Positions 34,878 through 42,850 of a DNA stretch of 64,000 bases are shown one piece after another. How positions within the stretch are numbered: the first letter of the stretch is position 1; each line of letters begins with the position of its first letter. The stretch comes from Paragemmobacter ruber (lineage in GTDB: Bacteria; Pseudomonadota; Alphaproteobacteria; Rhodobacterales; Rhodobacteraceae). The position numbers and the translations under genes are program-made. The notes under the pieces were generated by a model, which made no database searches, had not been told where the DNA came from, and saw nothing but the letters and a program-made list of their open reading frames with translations. Where the stretch lies: NCBI RefSeq assembly GCF_009908315.1, contig NZ_JAAATW010000001.1, positions 372,001-436,000 of the forward strand, written 5' to 3'.

Positions 34878-35216
34878 TCAGTTCCCTTCGCCCGCCGCTT
34901 CCGAGAAATACTTCTCCAGCTTGCCGGTTTCACCGTCCCGGGCCTCTGCCTCGGGCAGCGGGTCCTTGCGGACGGTGATGACGGGCCACATCTCGGAATA
35001 CTTCCGGTTGAAGGCCACCCATTCCTCCATGTCCGGCTCGGTATCGGGCCGGATCGCATCGGCGGGACATTCCGGTTCGCAAACCCCGCAGTCGATGCAC
35101 TCATCGGGGTGGATGACCAGCATGTTCTCGCCCTCGTAGAAGCAGTCCACGGGGCAGACTTCCACGCAATCGGTGTATTTGCAGGCGATGCAGTTGTCGG
35201 TCACCACATAGGTCAT
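34878..35216 (-). CDS. fdxA: 7Fe ferredoxin FdxA
   Basis: 112-residue electron carrier. Cysteines 9, 12, 17, 21, 25, 40, 43, 46 and 50 form the [3Fe-4S]+[4Fe-4S] pattern of Azotobacter-type ferredoxins: the first cluster motif is C-x2-C-x4-C-x3-C with Cys25 nearby, and the second is [14 protein letters not shown]-terminal extension of about 55 residues ([17 protein letters not shown]) is family-typical. Preceded by CAGGAGA; 47 bases behind the S4 gene, so likely the last gene of a helicase - S4 - ferredoxin transcript. Confidence 0.95.
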   Translation of the reverse strand: MTYVVTDNCIACKYTDCVEVCPVDCFYEGENMLVIHPDECIDCGVCEPECPADAIRPDTEPDMEEWVAFNRKYSEMWPVITVRKDPLPEAEARDGETGKLEKYFSEAAGEGN

Positions 35217-35263
35217 CGCGGTCTCCTGAATTCACGGCAGTCTGACTAGTGGGCTTTTCCGGA

Positions 35264-35599
35264 TCATTCAAGCGGGTCCGGATCGCCAGCGCCCCCATCC
35301 AGATCGACATAGAGCATCTGCGCCTCAGGGGCAGGGCCACGGCGCAGGCCAAGTGCCGTGATCCGCACCAGACGGATGCGGTTTCCCTGCGGGAAGGTCA
35401 GCACATCCCCCGCCGCCACCCCGGCGCCGGGCTTGCGCGTGGGCTGGCCGTTGATGCGCAGATGGCCGCTTTCCGCAACCGCCGCGGCCAGAGAGCGCGT
35501 CTTGAAAAAGCGCGCCTGCCAAAGCCATTTGTCCAGCCGCAGCGTTTCCCGCTCCGGCCCCGTGCGGGCCCCAGGCTTCTGCGCGCCGGGGCCTGCCAA
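35264..35599 (-). CDS. S4-domain RNA-binding protein, Hsp15/HslR-like
   Basis: 111 residues. LRLDKWLWQARFFKTRSLAAAVAESGHLRINGQPTRKPGAGVAAGDVL is the S4 fold of Hsp15-like proteins; family members recycle 50S subunits carrying stalled nascent chains. The only in-frame initiation codon before the domain is a TTG two bases after the helicase stop (TGATTTG), so translation is probably coupled to the helicase. The C-terminus after the fold is short. Ribosomal association inferred from family. Confidence 0.88.
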   Translation of the reverse strand: MAGPGAQKPGARTGPERETLRLDKWLWQARFFKTRSLAAAVAESGHLRINGQPTRKPGAGVAAGDVLTFPQGNRIRLVRITALGLRRGPAPEAQMLYVDLDGGAGDPDPLE

Positions 35600-35600
35600 A

Positions 35601-38459
35601 TCAGGACTTGGTCTTCAGCGCGGCCAGCACCGCAAAGGGATTGTCGGGGTCGATGGGCTTTTCCGCGCGCGGGGGGCGCGCCTCGAAGGCCTTGCCACCG
35701 CCCGGCTTGCCGCCATCGCGGTAATCGGGCTTGCCGCCCTTGCCCTTGTGTCCACCCTTGTTCCCGCCATCGCGGCGTTCGCCCTGCGGACGGTCACCCC
35801 GGTTGCGATCCCCCTGCGGACGCTCTCCCTGCGGACGGTCGCCCCCTTCGGCGCGTTTCGGACGGTCGCCGCGATTGGGACGGTCGCCCCCGCGTTCGGG
35901 CCGCTGGAAGCGCGGCTTGGGCGCCCAGCTGAAGGTGTAGAACACCTCCATCTCGACCGGCGCGGCGGCGGCCTCATCCCCGGCCACGGGCTCAGGCGGC
36001 GGCGGCGGGGCGAGGACGGATTCGCCCTCAGGGATCGGCGCGGTGGAAACCGGGGCCTCGGCTGCGGGCGCGGGTTCGGCGGCCTTGACCTTGGCCCTTT
36101 CGCCCTTTTCGCCCTTGTAGCCCAGACCCGCCATCAGATCGGCGAACTGCTCCAGCGTCATGCCCGTGATCGACAGCATGTCGGGCGTCGCCTCGAACCC
36201 CGCGCGGCTGTCCTTGGCGCGCAGGAGGTCGGCCAGGCGTTCCAGCATATCGATGCGGATCGCCCGGCTGCCCGCCGGGTGATAGCCCGACAGGGTGTAG
36301 TGCTGTTTCGGCACCTCGGCGATGTTCGGGATCGTCACCAGACCGGGGGGCGGGCTTTCGGGAAACTCGTCCAGCCCGTTCCAGAGCGACCAGAGCACCA
36401 GCCGCAGCCGCGTGGGCGCGGGTTTCAGAAGCGCGGGCAGGAACACCGTGAACTGGCCGAAGCGGACGCCATGCTTGCGCAGCGCGCCACGGGCATCCTG
36501 ATCGAGTTGCTTGACCTCATCGCCCACCGATTCGCGGGGCAGCACGCCCAGCCCTTCGACCAGACGGAAGGCAAAACCCCGGGCGAGGCCTGTCAGCGCC
36601 TCGTCCCGGCTCATTGCGGCCAGCGGTTCGAACAGCGCCGCCACCTTGCGGTCGATGAAATGCTGCAGGCGGCGCTTCACCTTTTCGGCGACGTCGGGAC
36701 CGGCTTCTTCATCGACAAAGCCTTCGACCGACGGGCGCAGCGCCTCGGCCCCTTTGACCAGTTTGCCGACGGCGGTGGTCCCCCACATGAGGCCACCCTG
36801 TTCGGTATAGTCCAATTCGGTATCGGGCGCGTTGTAGAACCGGTCCGCCCGCAGGTGGAACTCGGGCCGCAGCGCCTGCACCGCCGCCTGCCGCAGCGTG
36901 CGCGCCTCATCGGGCGTGGCGGAGGCATCCTGCCGGAACCGGAATCCTTCCAGCCGCCCGACGAATTCGCCTTCGACCGTCACTTCGCCCTTGTCATTCA
37001 CCTCGGCCACGAGGGTCTCCTTCTGCTTCAACCGGCGAAGCAGGACACTGGTCCGCCGATCAACAAATCGCTGTGTCAGCCGCGCATGCAGCGCATCCGA
37101 CAGGCGGTCTTCTACAGCGCGCGTCTCGTCGCGCCAATGACTTTCCTCTTCCACCCAGCCAGAGCGTTGCGCCACATAGGTCCAGGTGCGGATATAGGCC
37201 AGCCGCTTCGAGATGGCGTCGATGTCGCCATCCGTCTTGTCGATCCGGGCGATGGCCTTGGCAAGCCAATCCGAAGGCACCCGCCCGCTGCGCAGGAATT
37301 CGAAGATCCGCGCCAGCAGCGTTGCATGTTCCATGCCCGAGGATGACCGGAAATCCGGCACCCGGCAGACATCCCACAACAGGCGCACATCCTGCGGGGA
37401 TCGCAGGTGATCGCGCACCTCGGGCATCTCGGACAGGGTTTTCAGGGCCACCAGATCATCGGCGTCGCGCGCCCGCGTCAGCCAGTCATTGCTGGTTGGC
37501 GCCTCGAGCGACCGGATCAACCGCTCGACCGTGCCGAACTCCAGCGCGGCATTGCGCCAGTGCAGTTTCTTTACCGGGGCGAAGCGGTGGTTTTCGATGG
37601 CCTCCACCATCTCTTCGTCCAAGGGCCGCGCCTCGCCCGTGACACCGAAGGTGCCGTTGTCGGTATGGCGCCCCGCGCGGCCTGCGATCTGCGCCAGTTC
37701 CTGCGGGAACAGATGCCGCATGCGGCGGCCGTCGAATTTGGCGGTGGAAGAAAAGGCCACATGCCGGATGTCGAGGTTCAGCCCCATGCCGATGGCATCG
37801 GTGGCCACCAGATAATCCACGTCGCCGTTCTGGTAGAGCGCCACCTGCGCATTGCGCGTGCGCGGGCTGAGCGCCCCCATCACCACCGCGCAGCCGCCCT
37901 TTTGCCGGCGGATCAGTTCGGCGATGGCATAGACGTTTTCAACCGAGAACCCCACGATGGCGCTGCGCGGCGGCATCCGGCTGATCTTTTTCGAACCCGA
38001 ATAGGTCAGCGTCGACAGCCGGTCGCGTTTGACGAAACTCACCCCCGGCACCAACGCGGCAATCGCGCCGCGCATCGTATCGGACCCGAGGAAGAGCGTC
38101 TCATGCAGCCCCCGCGCGCGCAGGAGCCGGTCGGTGAAGACATGGCCGCGTTCGGGATCGGCGCAAAGCTGGATTTCGTCCACCGCCACGAAATCGGCCC
38201 CGATCTCCAGCGGCATCGCCTCGACGGTGCAGACCCAATAGGCGGTGCGGTCGGGAACGATCCGCTCTTCCCCCGTGACCAGTGCCACGACCGACGGCCC
38301 GCGCTGCGCGACGATGCGATCATAGACCTCGCGCGCCAGAAGGCGCAGGGGCAGGCCGATCACGCCGGTCCGGTGCGCGAGCATCCGTTCGATCGCGTAA
38401 TGCGTCTTGCCGGTGTTCGTCGGTCCGAGAACCGCCGTAACCCGCCCGGTCATGGCCAT
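35601..38459 (-). CDS. Suv3-like (SUPV3L1-type) superfamily 2 RNA helicase with basic RGD-rich tail
   Basis: 952 residues. GPTNTGKTHYA (12-22) is Walker A in the form special to Suv3 helicases; DEIQ (94-97) is motif II; ATDAIGMGLNLDIRHVAFSSTAKFDG and QIAGRAGRH are motifs V/VI. The mid-region matches the Suv3 C-terminal domains. After about residue 750 there is an Ala/Pro linker, then a run of RGDRPxGER-like repeats to about 930 and a short acidic end. Mitochondrial Suv3 unwinds RNA for degradation, so a role in RNA turnover is inferred. Thirteen bases after a TPR gene and coupled to the S4 gene. Confidence 0.9.
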   Translation of the reverse strand: MAMTGRVTAVLGPTNTGKTHYAIERMLAHRTGVIGLPLRLLAREVYDRIVAQRGPSVVALVTGEERIVPDRTAYWVCTVEAMPLEIGADFVAVDEIQLCADPERGHVFTDRLLRARGLHETLFLGSDTMRGAIAALVPGVSFVKRDRLSTLTYSGSKKISRMPPRSAIVGFSVENVYAIAELIRRQKGGCAVVMGALSPRTRNAQVALYQNGDVDYLVATDAIGMGLNLDIRHVAFSSTAKFDGRRMRHLFPQELAQIAGRAGRHTDNGTFGVTGEARPLDEEMVEAIENHRFAPVKKLHWRNAALEFGTVERLIRSLEAPTSNDWLTRARDADDLVALKTLSEMPEVRDHLRSPQDVRLLWDVCRVPDFRSSSGMEHATLLARIFEFLRSGRVPSDWLAKAIARIDKTDGDIDAISKRLAYIRTWTYVAQRSGWVEEESHWRDETRAVEDRLSDALHARLTQRFVDRRTSVLLRRLKQKETLVAEVNDKGEVTVEGEFVGRLEGFRFRQDASATPDEARTLRQAAVQALRPEFHLRADRFYNAPDTELDYTEQGGLMWGTTAVGKLVKGAEALRPSVEGFVDEEAGPDVAEKVKRRLQHFIDRKVAALFEPLAAMSRDEALTGLARGFAFRLVEGLGVLPRESVGDEVKQLDQDARGALRKHGVRFGQFTVFLPALLKPAPTRLRLVLWSLWNGLDEFPESPPPGLVTIPNIAEVPKQHYTLSGYHPAGSRAIRIDMLERLADLLRAKDSRAGFEATPDMLSITGMTLEQFADLMAGLGYKGEKGERAKVKAAEPAPAAEAPVSTAPIPEGESVLAPPPPPEPVAGDEAAAAPVEMEVFYTFSWAPKPRFQRPERGGDRPNRGDRPKRAEGGDRPQGERPQGDRNRGDRPQGERRDGGNKGGHKGKGGKPDYRDGGKPGGGKAFEARPPRAEKPIDPDNPFAVLAALKTKS

Positions 38460-38472
38460 GATGTCGCTGCCC

Positions 38473-39033
38473 TTACAGGTCCTGCCCGGCGGTATCAGCT
38501 TCCAGGCGTTCCACCGACTCGATTACCCCTTGCAGATGGGGATGTATAGCCAGCGCGGCCCTATACGCCTCCAGCGCCTTTTCAGGCTGTTCCAGCTGTT
38601 CGAAGATCATGCCGAGCCCGGACAAGGCCCCGAAATGGCGGGGGTTCAGCGTCAGGGTGCGGGCGATGTCGTTCACGGAAGGCCCGAGTTCGCCTGCCGC
38701 GAAATAGGCGGTGGCCCGCGCGTTCCAGCCTTCGGCGAAATCGGGGGCATGGTCGGTCAGCGCGGTGAAATGGTCGATGGCCGCCGCTGTATCGCCGGCC
38801 TGCATCGCATCCCGCCCGCGCTGCAACAGCAGGTCCATCGCGGGAGAGCCGGACTTGGACCATTCGTTCCAGATTTCGCGTTCGATCCGCGATGCTGCCT
38901 GGGGATCGGCCTCCTTCAATTCTTCGAACAGGCCGTCAAGCGCGGGGGTCTGTGCCGCCGCGGGCGCGGTAGCGCAGAAAAGCAGCACAAGTGCCGCTAC
39001 GACATGATTGTGTAACCTGCGACGCGCTTCCAT
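38473..39033 (-). CDS. periplasmic TPR-repeat protein
   Basis: 186 residues with a signal peptide (VVAALVLLFCATAPAAA, cleavage near AAQ-TPAL). The mature part has about three to four tetratricopeptide repeats: DLLLQRGRDAMQAGDTAAAIDHFTALTDHAPDFAEGWNARATAYFAAGE, then FGALSGLGMIFEQLEQPEKALEAYRAALAIHPHLQG. TPRs mediate protein contacts; no partner is known. It is first in the run leading to the helicase gene. Confidence 0.88.
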   Translation of the reverse strand: MEARRRLHNHVVAALVLLFCATAPAAAQTPALDGLFEELKEADPQAASRIEREIWNEWSKSGSPAMDLLLQRGRDAMQAGDTAAAIDHFTALTDHAPDFAEGWNARATAYFAAGELGPSVNDIARTLTLNPRHFGALSGLGMIFEQLEQPEKALEAYRAALAIHPHLQGVIESVERLEADTAGQDL

Positions 39034-39104
39034 AACGCTAAGGTAAAGCAACCGCGCAGAAAGACCAGCCTGCCGCGGTCACGACCAAGCGATGGAGATG
39101 AAGC

Positions 39105-39392
39105 ATGAGCGAAGTGATCGACGCCGCCGTAACCGCCCTGTCGGCCAAGCTGAACGGCGGGTTCGACGGTGTGGCGAAATTCGTGATCCCCGGGGAAGGC
39201 GCGATCATGATGGATGCCAATGGCGTGCGCGCGGGCGATGAAGAGGCGGATGTGACGCTGACCGCATCGACCGAGACCTTCCGCGCCATTCTGGATGGCG
39301 ACATGAACCCGACCATGGCCTTCATGACCGGCAAGCTGTCGGTGGACGGGTCGATGGGGCTGGCGATGAAGCTGGGTTCCGTCCTGTCGTGA
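39105..39392 (+). CDS. SCP2 sterol-binding-domain protein
   Basis: 95 residues, a minimal SCP2 fold: FDGVAKFVIPGEGAIMMDANGVRAGDEEADVTLTASTETFRAILDGDMNPTMAFMTGKLSVDGSMGLAMKL, in parts the classic D-TL-----f--l--G---p--a---GkL-v-Gd---a--l pattern. Probably binds a hydrophobic ligand in the cytoplasm. It overlaps the following hydrolase by four bases (GTGA), implying linked function, perhaps delivery of a lipid substrate (inference). Confidence 0.93.
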   Translation: MSEVIDAAVTALSAKLNGGFDGVAKFVIPGEGAIMMDANGVRAGDEEADVTLTASTETFRAILDGDMNPTMAFMTGKLSVDGSMGLAMKLGSVLS

Positions 39393-40324
39393 CCGAAGCC
39401 GCGCCGTTCTATGCCGATCTGGCGGATGGGCCGGAGGGTGGGCATGCCCTCTGGGCCGATACGCCCGACCGCCGCCGCATCCGCATCGGTCTTTGGCCGG
39501 GCGGCACGCGGGGAACGGTGCTGCTCTTGCCGGGGCGGACGGAGTATATCGAGAAGTACGGCCGCACCGCGCGCGACTTTCAGGCGCGCGGCTATGCGAT
39601 GCTGGCCATCGACTGGCGGGGTCAGGGTTTGGCGCAGCGCGCGCTGGCCGATCGGCTGGTGGGCCATGTCGATGACTTTGACGAATACCAACGCGACTTT
39701 GACACGCTGATCGCGGTGGCGCAGGCGCAAGGCTTCCCCCGGCCCTATTTCCTGCTGGGCCATTCCATGGGCGGCTGCATCGGTCTGCGCGCGCTGATGC
39801 GCGGGGCGCCGGTGAACGCGGCGGTGTTCTCGGCCCCCATGTGGGGGATCAGCATGGCCGCTTGGATGCGGCCCGTCGCGCATGTGGTGTCGGCCCTTGC
39901 GCGGCCCTTCGGGCAGGCGCATCGCTTCGCGCCCGGCACGAATGACCAGACCTATATCGCCACGGCGACGTTTCAGGGCAATGTCCTGACCACCGATCCC
40001 GAGATGTGGCATTATATGCACCACCAGATCCGCACCCAGCCCGATCTGGCGCTGGGTGGCCCCAGCCTTGGCTGGCTGCGCGCGGCCCTGCGGGAATGTG
40101 GGGCATTGGCGGCCCTGCCCTCGCCCCGCCTGCCCTGCATCACCGCGCTGGGCAGCGCGGAAAAGGTGGTGGATGCCGCGCCGATCCATCTGCGCATGGC
40201 GGCATGGCCCGGCGGGCGGCTGGACCATTACCTTGGGGCCGAACATGAGGTGCCGATGGAGCAGCCCGTCCATCGCAACCGTTTTTTGCAAGAGTCGGTA
40301 CGCCTGTTCGACGCCAACCGCTAG
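39389..40324 (+). CDS. alpha/beta hydrolase, monoacylglycerol lipase/lysophospholipase type
   Basis: 311 residues, GTG start in a GTGA overlap with the SCP2 gene. RGTVLLLPGRTEYIEKYGRTARDFQARGYAMLAIDWRGQG is the hydrolase_4 N-terminal block, the nucleophile is in FLLGHSMGGCIGLRAL (GHSMG), acid and base are near LGSAEKVVDAAP and LDHYLGAEHE. No signal peptide, so a cytoplasmic lipase or esterase is expected. The specific lipid substrate is unknown. Confidence 0.9.
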   Translation: MTEAAPFYADLADGPEGGHALWADTPDRRRIRIGLWPGGTRGTVLLLPGRTEYIEKYGRTARDFQARGYAMLAIDWRGQGLAQRALADRLVGHVDDFDEYQRDFDTLIAVAQAQGFPRPYFLLGHSMGGCIGLRALMRGAPVNAAVFSAPMWGISMAAWMRPVAHVVSALARPFGQAHRFAPGTNDQTYIATATFQGNVLTTDPEMWHYMHHQIRTQPDLALGGPSLGWLRAALRECGALAALPSPRLPCITALGSAEKVVDAAPIHLRMAAWPGGRLDHYLGAEHEVPMEQPVHRNRFLQESVRLFDANR

Positions 40325-40333
40325 GCGCGCGGA

Positions 40334-41056
40334 TCAGATGTTGATCTGGCTGAACCCGTCGCGCAGGGCGCGGCTCCAGGCTTCGGACATCGCGCGGAAC
40401 TGTTCATCCCCCGCCTCGATCCGCCGCGTGTGCGACACGCGGCAGGCGTCCCTTTCGATCACGCAAAGATCCAGCGGCATGCCGACCGACAGGTTCGATC
40501 GCAGGGTGGAATCCATCGACAGAAGCACGGCCTTCTGCGCATCGGCGAGCGAGGTGGACGGCTTCACCACCCGGTCGAGGATGGGCTTGCCGTATTTGTG
40601 TTCGCCGATCTGAAGGAAGGGCGTGTCTTCGGTCGCCTCGATGAAATTGCCCTCGGGGTAGATAAGGAACATGCGCATCGTACCGCCACGCCGCTGTCCG
40701 GCGACGATCAGCGAGGCCGTCACGCCCTGCATGGCCGACATCTTTTCGTCGATATCCTCGCGCACCTTGGCCAGCATGTTGCCCACGATCTCGGCCACCT
40801 TGAGCATGGTGGGGGCCTTCATGATCGACTGGGTTTCGTCGGAATCGGGATCCTCGATCGCCTCGCGCAGGCGGGCGATGGTGGTCTGGGTCACCGACAG
40901 GCTGCCGGCCGTCATCATGGCGATGACGCGTTCGCCGGGTTCCTCGTACAAAAACATCTTGCGATAGGTGGATATGTTGTCGAGCCCCGCATTGGTGCGG
41001 GTGTCTGACAGGAGCACCATGCCTTCGTTCAGCAGAAGGCCCACGCAATAGGTCAT
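40334..41056 (-). CDS. Anbu (bacterial proteasome homologue)
   Basis: 240 residues. MTYCVGLLLNEGMVLLSDTRTNAGLDNISTYRKMF is the Anbu start, with Thr2 exposed after Met removal as in Ntn hydrolases, Asp18 in SDTRT, Lys33 in YRKMF, and GSLSVTQTTIARL, SLIVAGQRRGG and FLQIGEHKYGKPILDR following. Anbu assembles into helical or lock-washer rings rather than closed 20S proteasomes, and its substrate is unknown. It is last in a four-gene cluster with ATP-grasp, alpha-E and transglutaminase-like genes, the recurrent Anbu neighbourhood. Confidence 0.94.
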   Translation of the reverse strand: MTYCVGLLLNEGMVLLSDTRTNAGLDNISTYRKMFLYEEPGERVIAMMTAGSLSVTQTTIARLREAIEDPDSDETQSIMKAPTMLKVAEIVGNMLAKVREDIDEKMSAMQGVTASLIVAGQRRGGTMRMFLIYPEGNFIEATEDTPFLQIGEHKYGKPILDRVVKPSTSLADAQKAVLLSMDSTLRSNLSVGMPLDLCVIERDACRVSHTRRIEAGDEQFRAMSEAWSRALRDGFSQINI

Positions 41057-41083
41057 GCTTTCTTCCCCTTGGCTGCGACGACC

Positions 41084-41893
41084 CTATTGCTGCAAATCCT
41101 GGACCGCAACGGTAACGTCGAGGCTTTCCTGCCCCAGCCCCCGCGCGATCCCCCGGATGGGGGCCGCATCCTGCGCGTTCAGGCCCGAGCCAAGGCGGAT
41201 ATAGCGCGCATCGGGGCAGCAGCGATTGGCCGGATCAAAGCCGACCCAGCCCAGACCCGCGACATGGATTTCCGCCCAGGCATGGGCGGCCTCATGTGCC
41301 GAACCGTCCGCCGTGGCGAAAAGATAGCCCGAAACATAGCGCGCGGGCAGACCGATCGCCCGCGCGCAGGCGATCAGGGCATGGGCATGGTCCTGACAGA
41401 CGCCTTCGCCCAGCGCCAACGCCTCGGCCGCCGTGGTATGGGCGTGGGTGGCGCCCGGGCGGTAGGCAATGGCGTCGGCGACAGCGGCGGCAAGGCCGTG
41501 GGCGGTGGACAGCGCGCCTTCGGGATTGCGGGCGGCATGGGCCAGCGCGGTGAGCGCGGCATCGGCCCGGGTCGGGGGGGTATCGACCAGGTAGACCTCG
41601 GGCGGGAGAAGCTCGCGGTGGCCGCGCAAGAGGCCCGCCAGATCGAAGGTTTCCACCGTGCCGGTGACGCGCACCTCGATCTCGGTCACGGGGCCTTTGA
41701 CCGTCCAGCTTTGGACCACATCGCCCGCCCCGTCGCGGAAGGTTCCGCCGGGGATGCCGTCGGTGACGGTGACGGTCCAGTTGCGCGTCTTCTGCCCGGC
41801 AAAGACCGACGGCGTCAGGCGGTGGCTTTGCATCACGGCGCGAACCGGCTGGTCATAGCGGTAGCGTGTCACATGATCGACCGAAAGCAGCAT
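41084..41893 (-). CDS. transglutaminase-like cysteine peptidase of the Anbu cluster
   Basis: 269 residues. An N-terminal beta-rich domain (VTRYRYDQPVRAVMQSHRLTPSV, NWTVTVTDGIPGGTFRDGAGDVV) precedes the transglutaminase core with Cys166 (LGEGVCQDHAHALIACARAIGLPARYVSGYL), His204 (EAAHAWAEIHVAGLGWVGFDP) and Asp220. All three catalytic residues are present, so it is likely an amidase/peptidase or amide-bond-forming enzyme. It starts within the stop of the alpha-E gene (TGATG) and ends 27 bases before Anbu. Confidence 0.93.
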   Translation of the reverse strand: MLLSVDHVTRYRYDQPVRAVMQSHRLTPSVFAGQKTRNWTVTVTDGIPGGTFRDGAGDVVQSWTVKGPVTEIEVRVTGTVETFDLAGLLRGHRELLPPEVYLVDTPPTRADAALTALAHAARNPEGALSTAHGLAAAVADAIAYRPGATHAHTTAAEALALGEGVCQDHAHALIACARAIGLPARYVSGYLFATADGSAHEAAHAWAEIHVAGLGWVGFDPANRCCPDARYIRLGSGLNAQDAAPIRGIARGLGQESLDVTVAVQDLQQ

Positions 41894-42843
41894 CAGCGCA
41901 TGTCTCCGCTGAGATAGGTTTCATGGATCAGCGATCCGAGACCAGCCATTTCGCGGATGAAGCGCGAAAGGAAATCGTGCAGGCCTTCATCGAAGATGTC
42001 GTCCTCGCGCGTTTCGCGCAGGGCAACCAGCATGGACCGCGCCTGCGCCTGCGCGTCGGTCGTGGTGCCGTAGAGATGGGCCAGGCGGTCAAGATGGGCC
42101 GACAGCCCCTCGACACAGGTGATGAGCGAACGGGGGCATTGCGGGTTGAGGATCAGGAAATGGGCGATCTTGGCGGCCGTCACCTCGCCCCCATAGGCCC
42201 AGTGGAAGGCGCGGTGGGCCGACATCGCGCGCAGGAGGGTGGACCATTGGTAATTGTCCAGCCCCGAGCCCACGAAATCCACGCGCGGCAGAAGGACATA
42301 GTATTTCACATCCATCAGGCGGGCGGTGTTGTCGCCGCGTTCAAGGCTGTAGCCGATGTTGAGGAAATCCCACCCATCGTTGCGCAGGAGCGTGGCCTCG
42401 ATCGCGCCGCGCACCATGGCGGCGTGGCGCATCGTCCATTCCGTCAGGCGTGACAGTTCCAACTCGCTGCGCGGGGTGCGTTCGAGCTGGCGCAGTTCCT
42501 GAAACGCGGTGTTCAGCGCATCCCAGACCTGCGTCGTCAGCGCGGTGCGGACGATGCGGCCGTTTTCCCGCGCCGTGGTGATGCAGGAGGCGACCGAGGA
42601 CGGGTTGTCGCGGTCGAAGAAGAGGAAGCTTTCGATGTTGCGCTGCACGGGATCGCCATATTTGGCAGCGAAGGCATCGGCATTGCCCGAGGCTTGCAGG
42701 AGCGAATCCCATTCGTTGCGATATCCGGCGGCAGAAGGCAGCAGCGCGATGCGCGACCCCACCTCAAGCAGCCGTGCGGCGGTTTCGGCCCGTTCCATGT
42801 AGCGGGCGATCCAGAAGAGGTTGTCGGCGGTCCGGCTCAGCAT
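41893..42843 (-). CDS. alpha-E domain protein of the Anbu cluster
   Basis: 316 residues, all-helical. MLSRTADNLFWIARYMERAETAARLLEVGSRIALLP is the signature start, followed by DRDNPSSVASCITTARENGRIVRTALTTQVWDALN and LLRNDGWDFLNIGYSLERGDNTARLMDVKY. Alpha-E proteins co-occur with the permuted ATP-grasp and are thought to act with it, but their activity is not defined. Seven bases follow the ATP-grasp stop, and the transglutaminase-like start lies in its stop codon. Confidence 0.93.
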   Translation of the reverse strand: MLSRTADNLFWIARYMERAETAARLLEVGSRIALLPSAAGYRNEWDSLLQASGNADAFAAKYGDPVQRNIESFLFFDRDNPSSVASCITTARENGRIVRTALTTQVWDALNTAFQELRQLERTPRSELELSRLTEWTMRHAAMVRGAIEATLLRNDGWDFLNIGYSLERGDNTARLMDVKYYVLLPRVDFVGSGLDNYQWSTLLRAMSAHRAFHWAYGGEVTAAKIAHFLILNPQCPRSLITCVEGLSAHLDRLAHLYGTTTDAQAQARSMLVALRETREDDIFDEGLHDFLSRFIREMAGLGSLIHETYLSGDMR

Positions 42844-42850
42844 GTCACGA

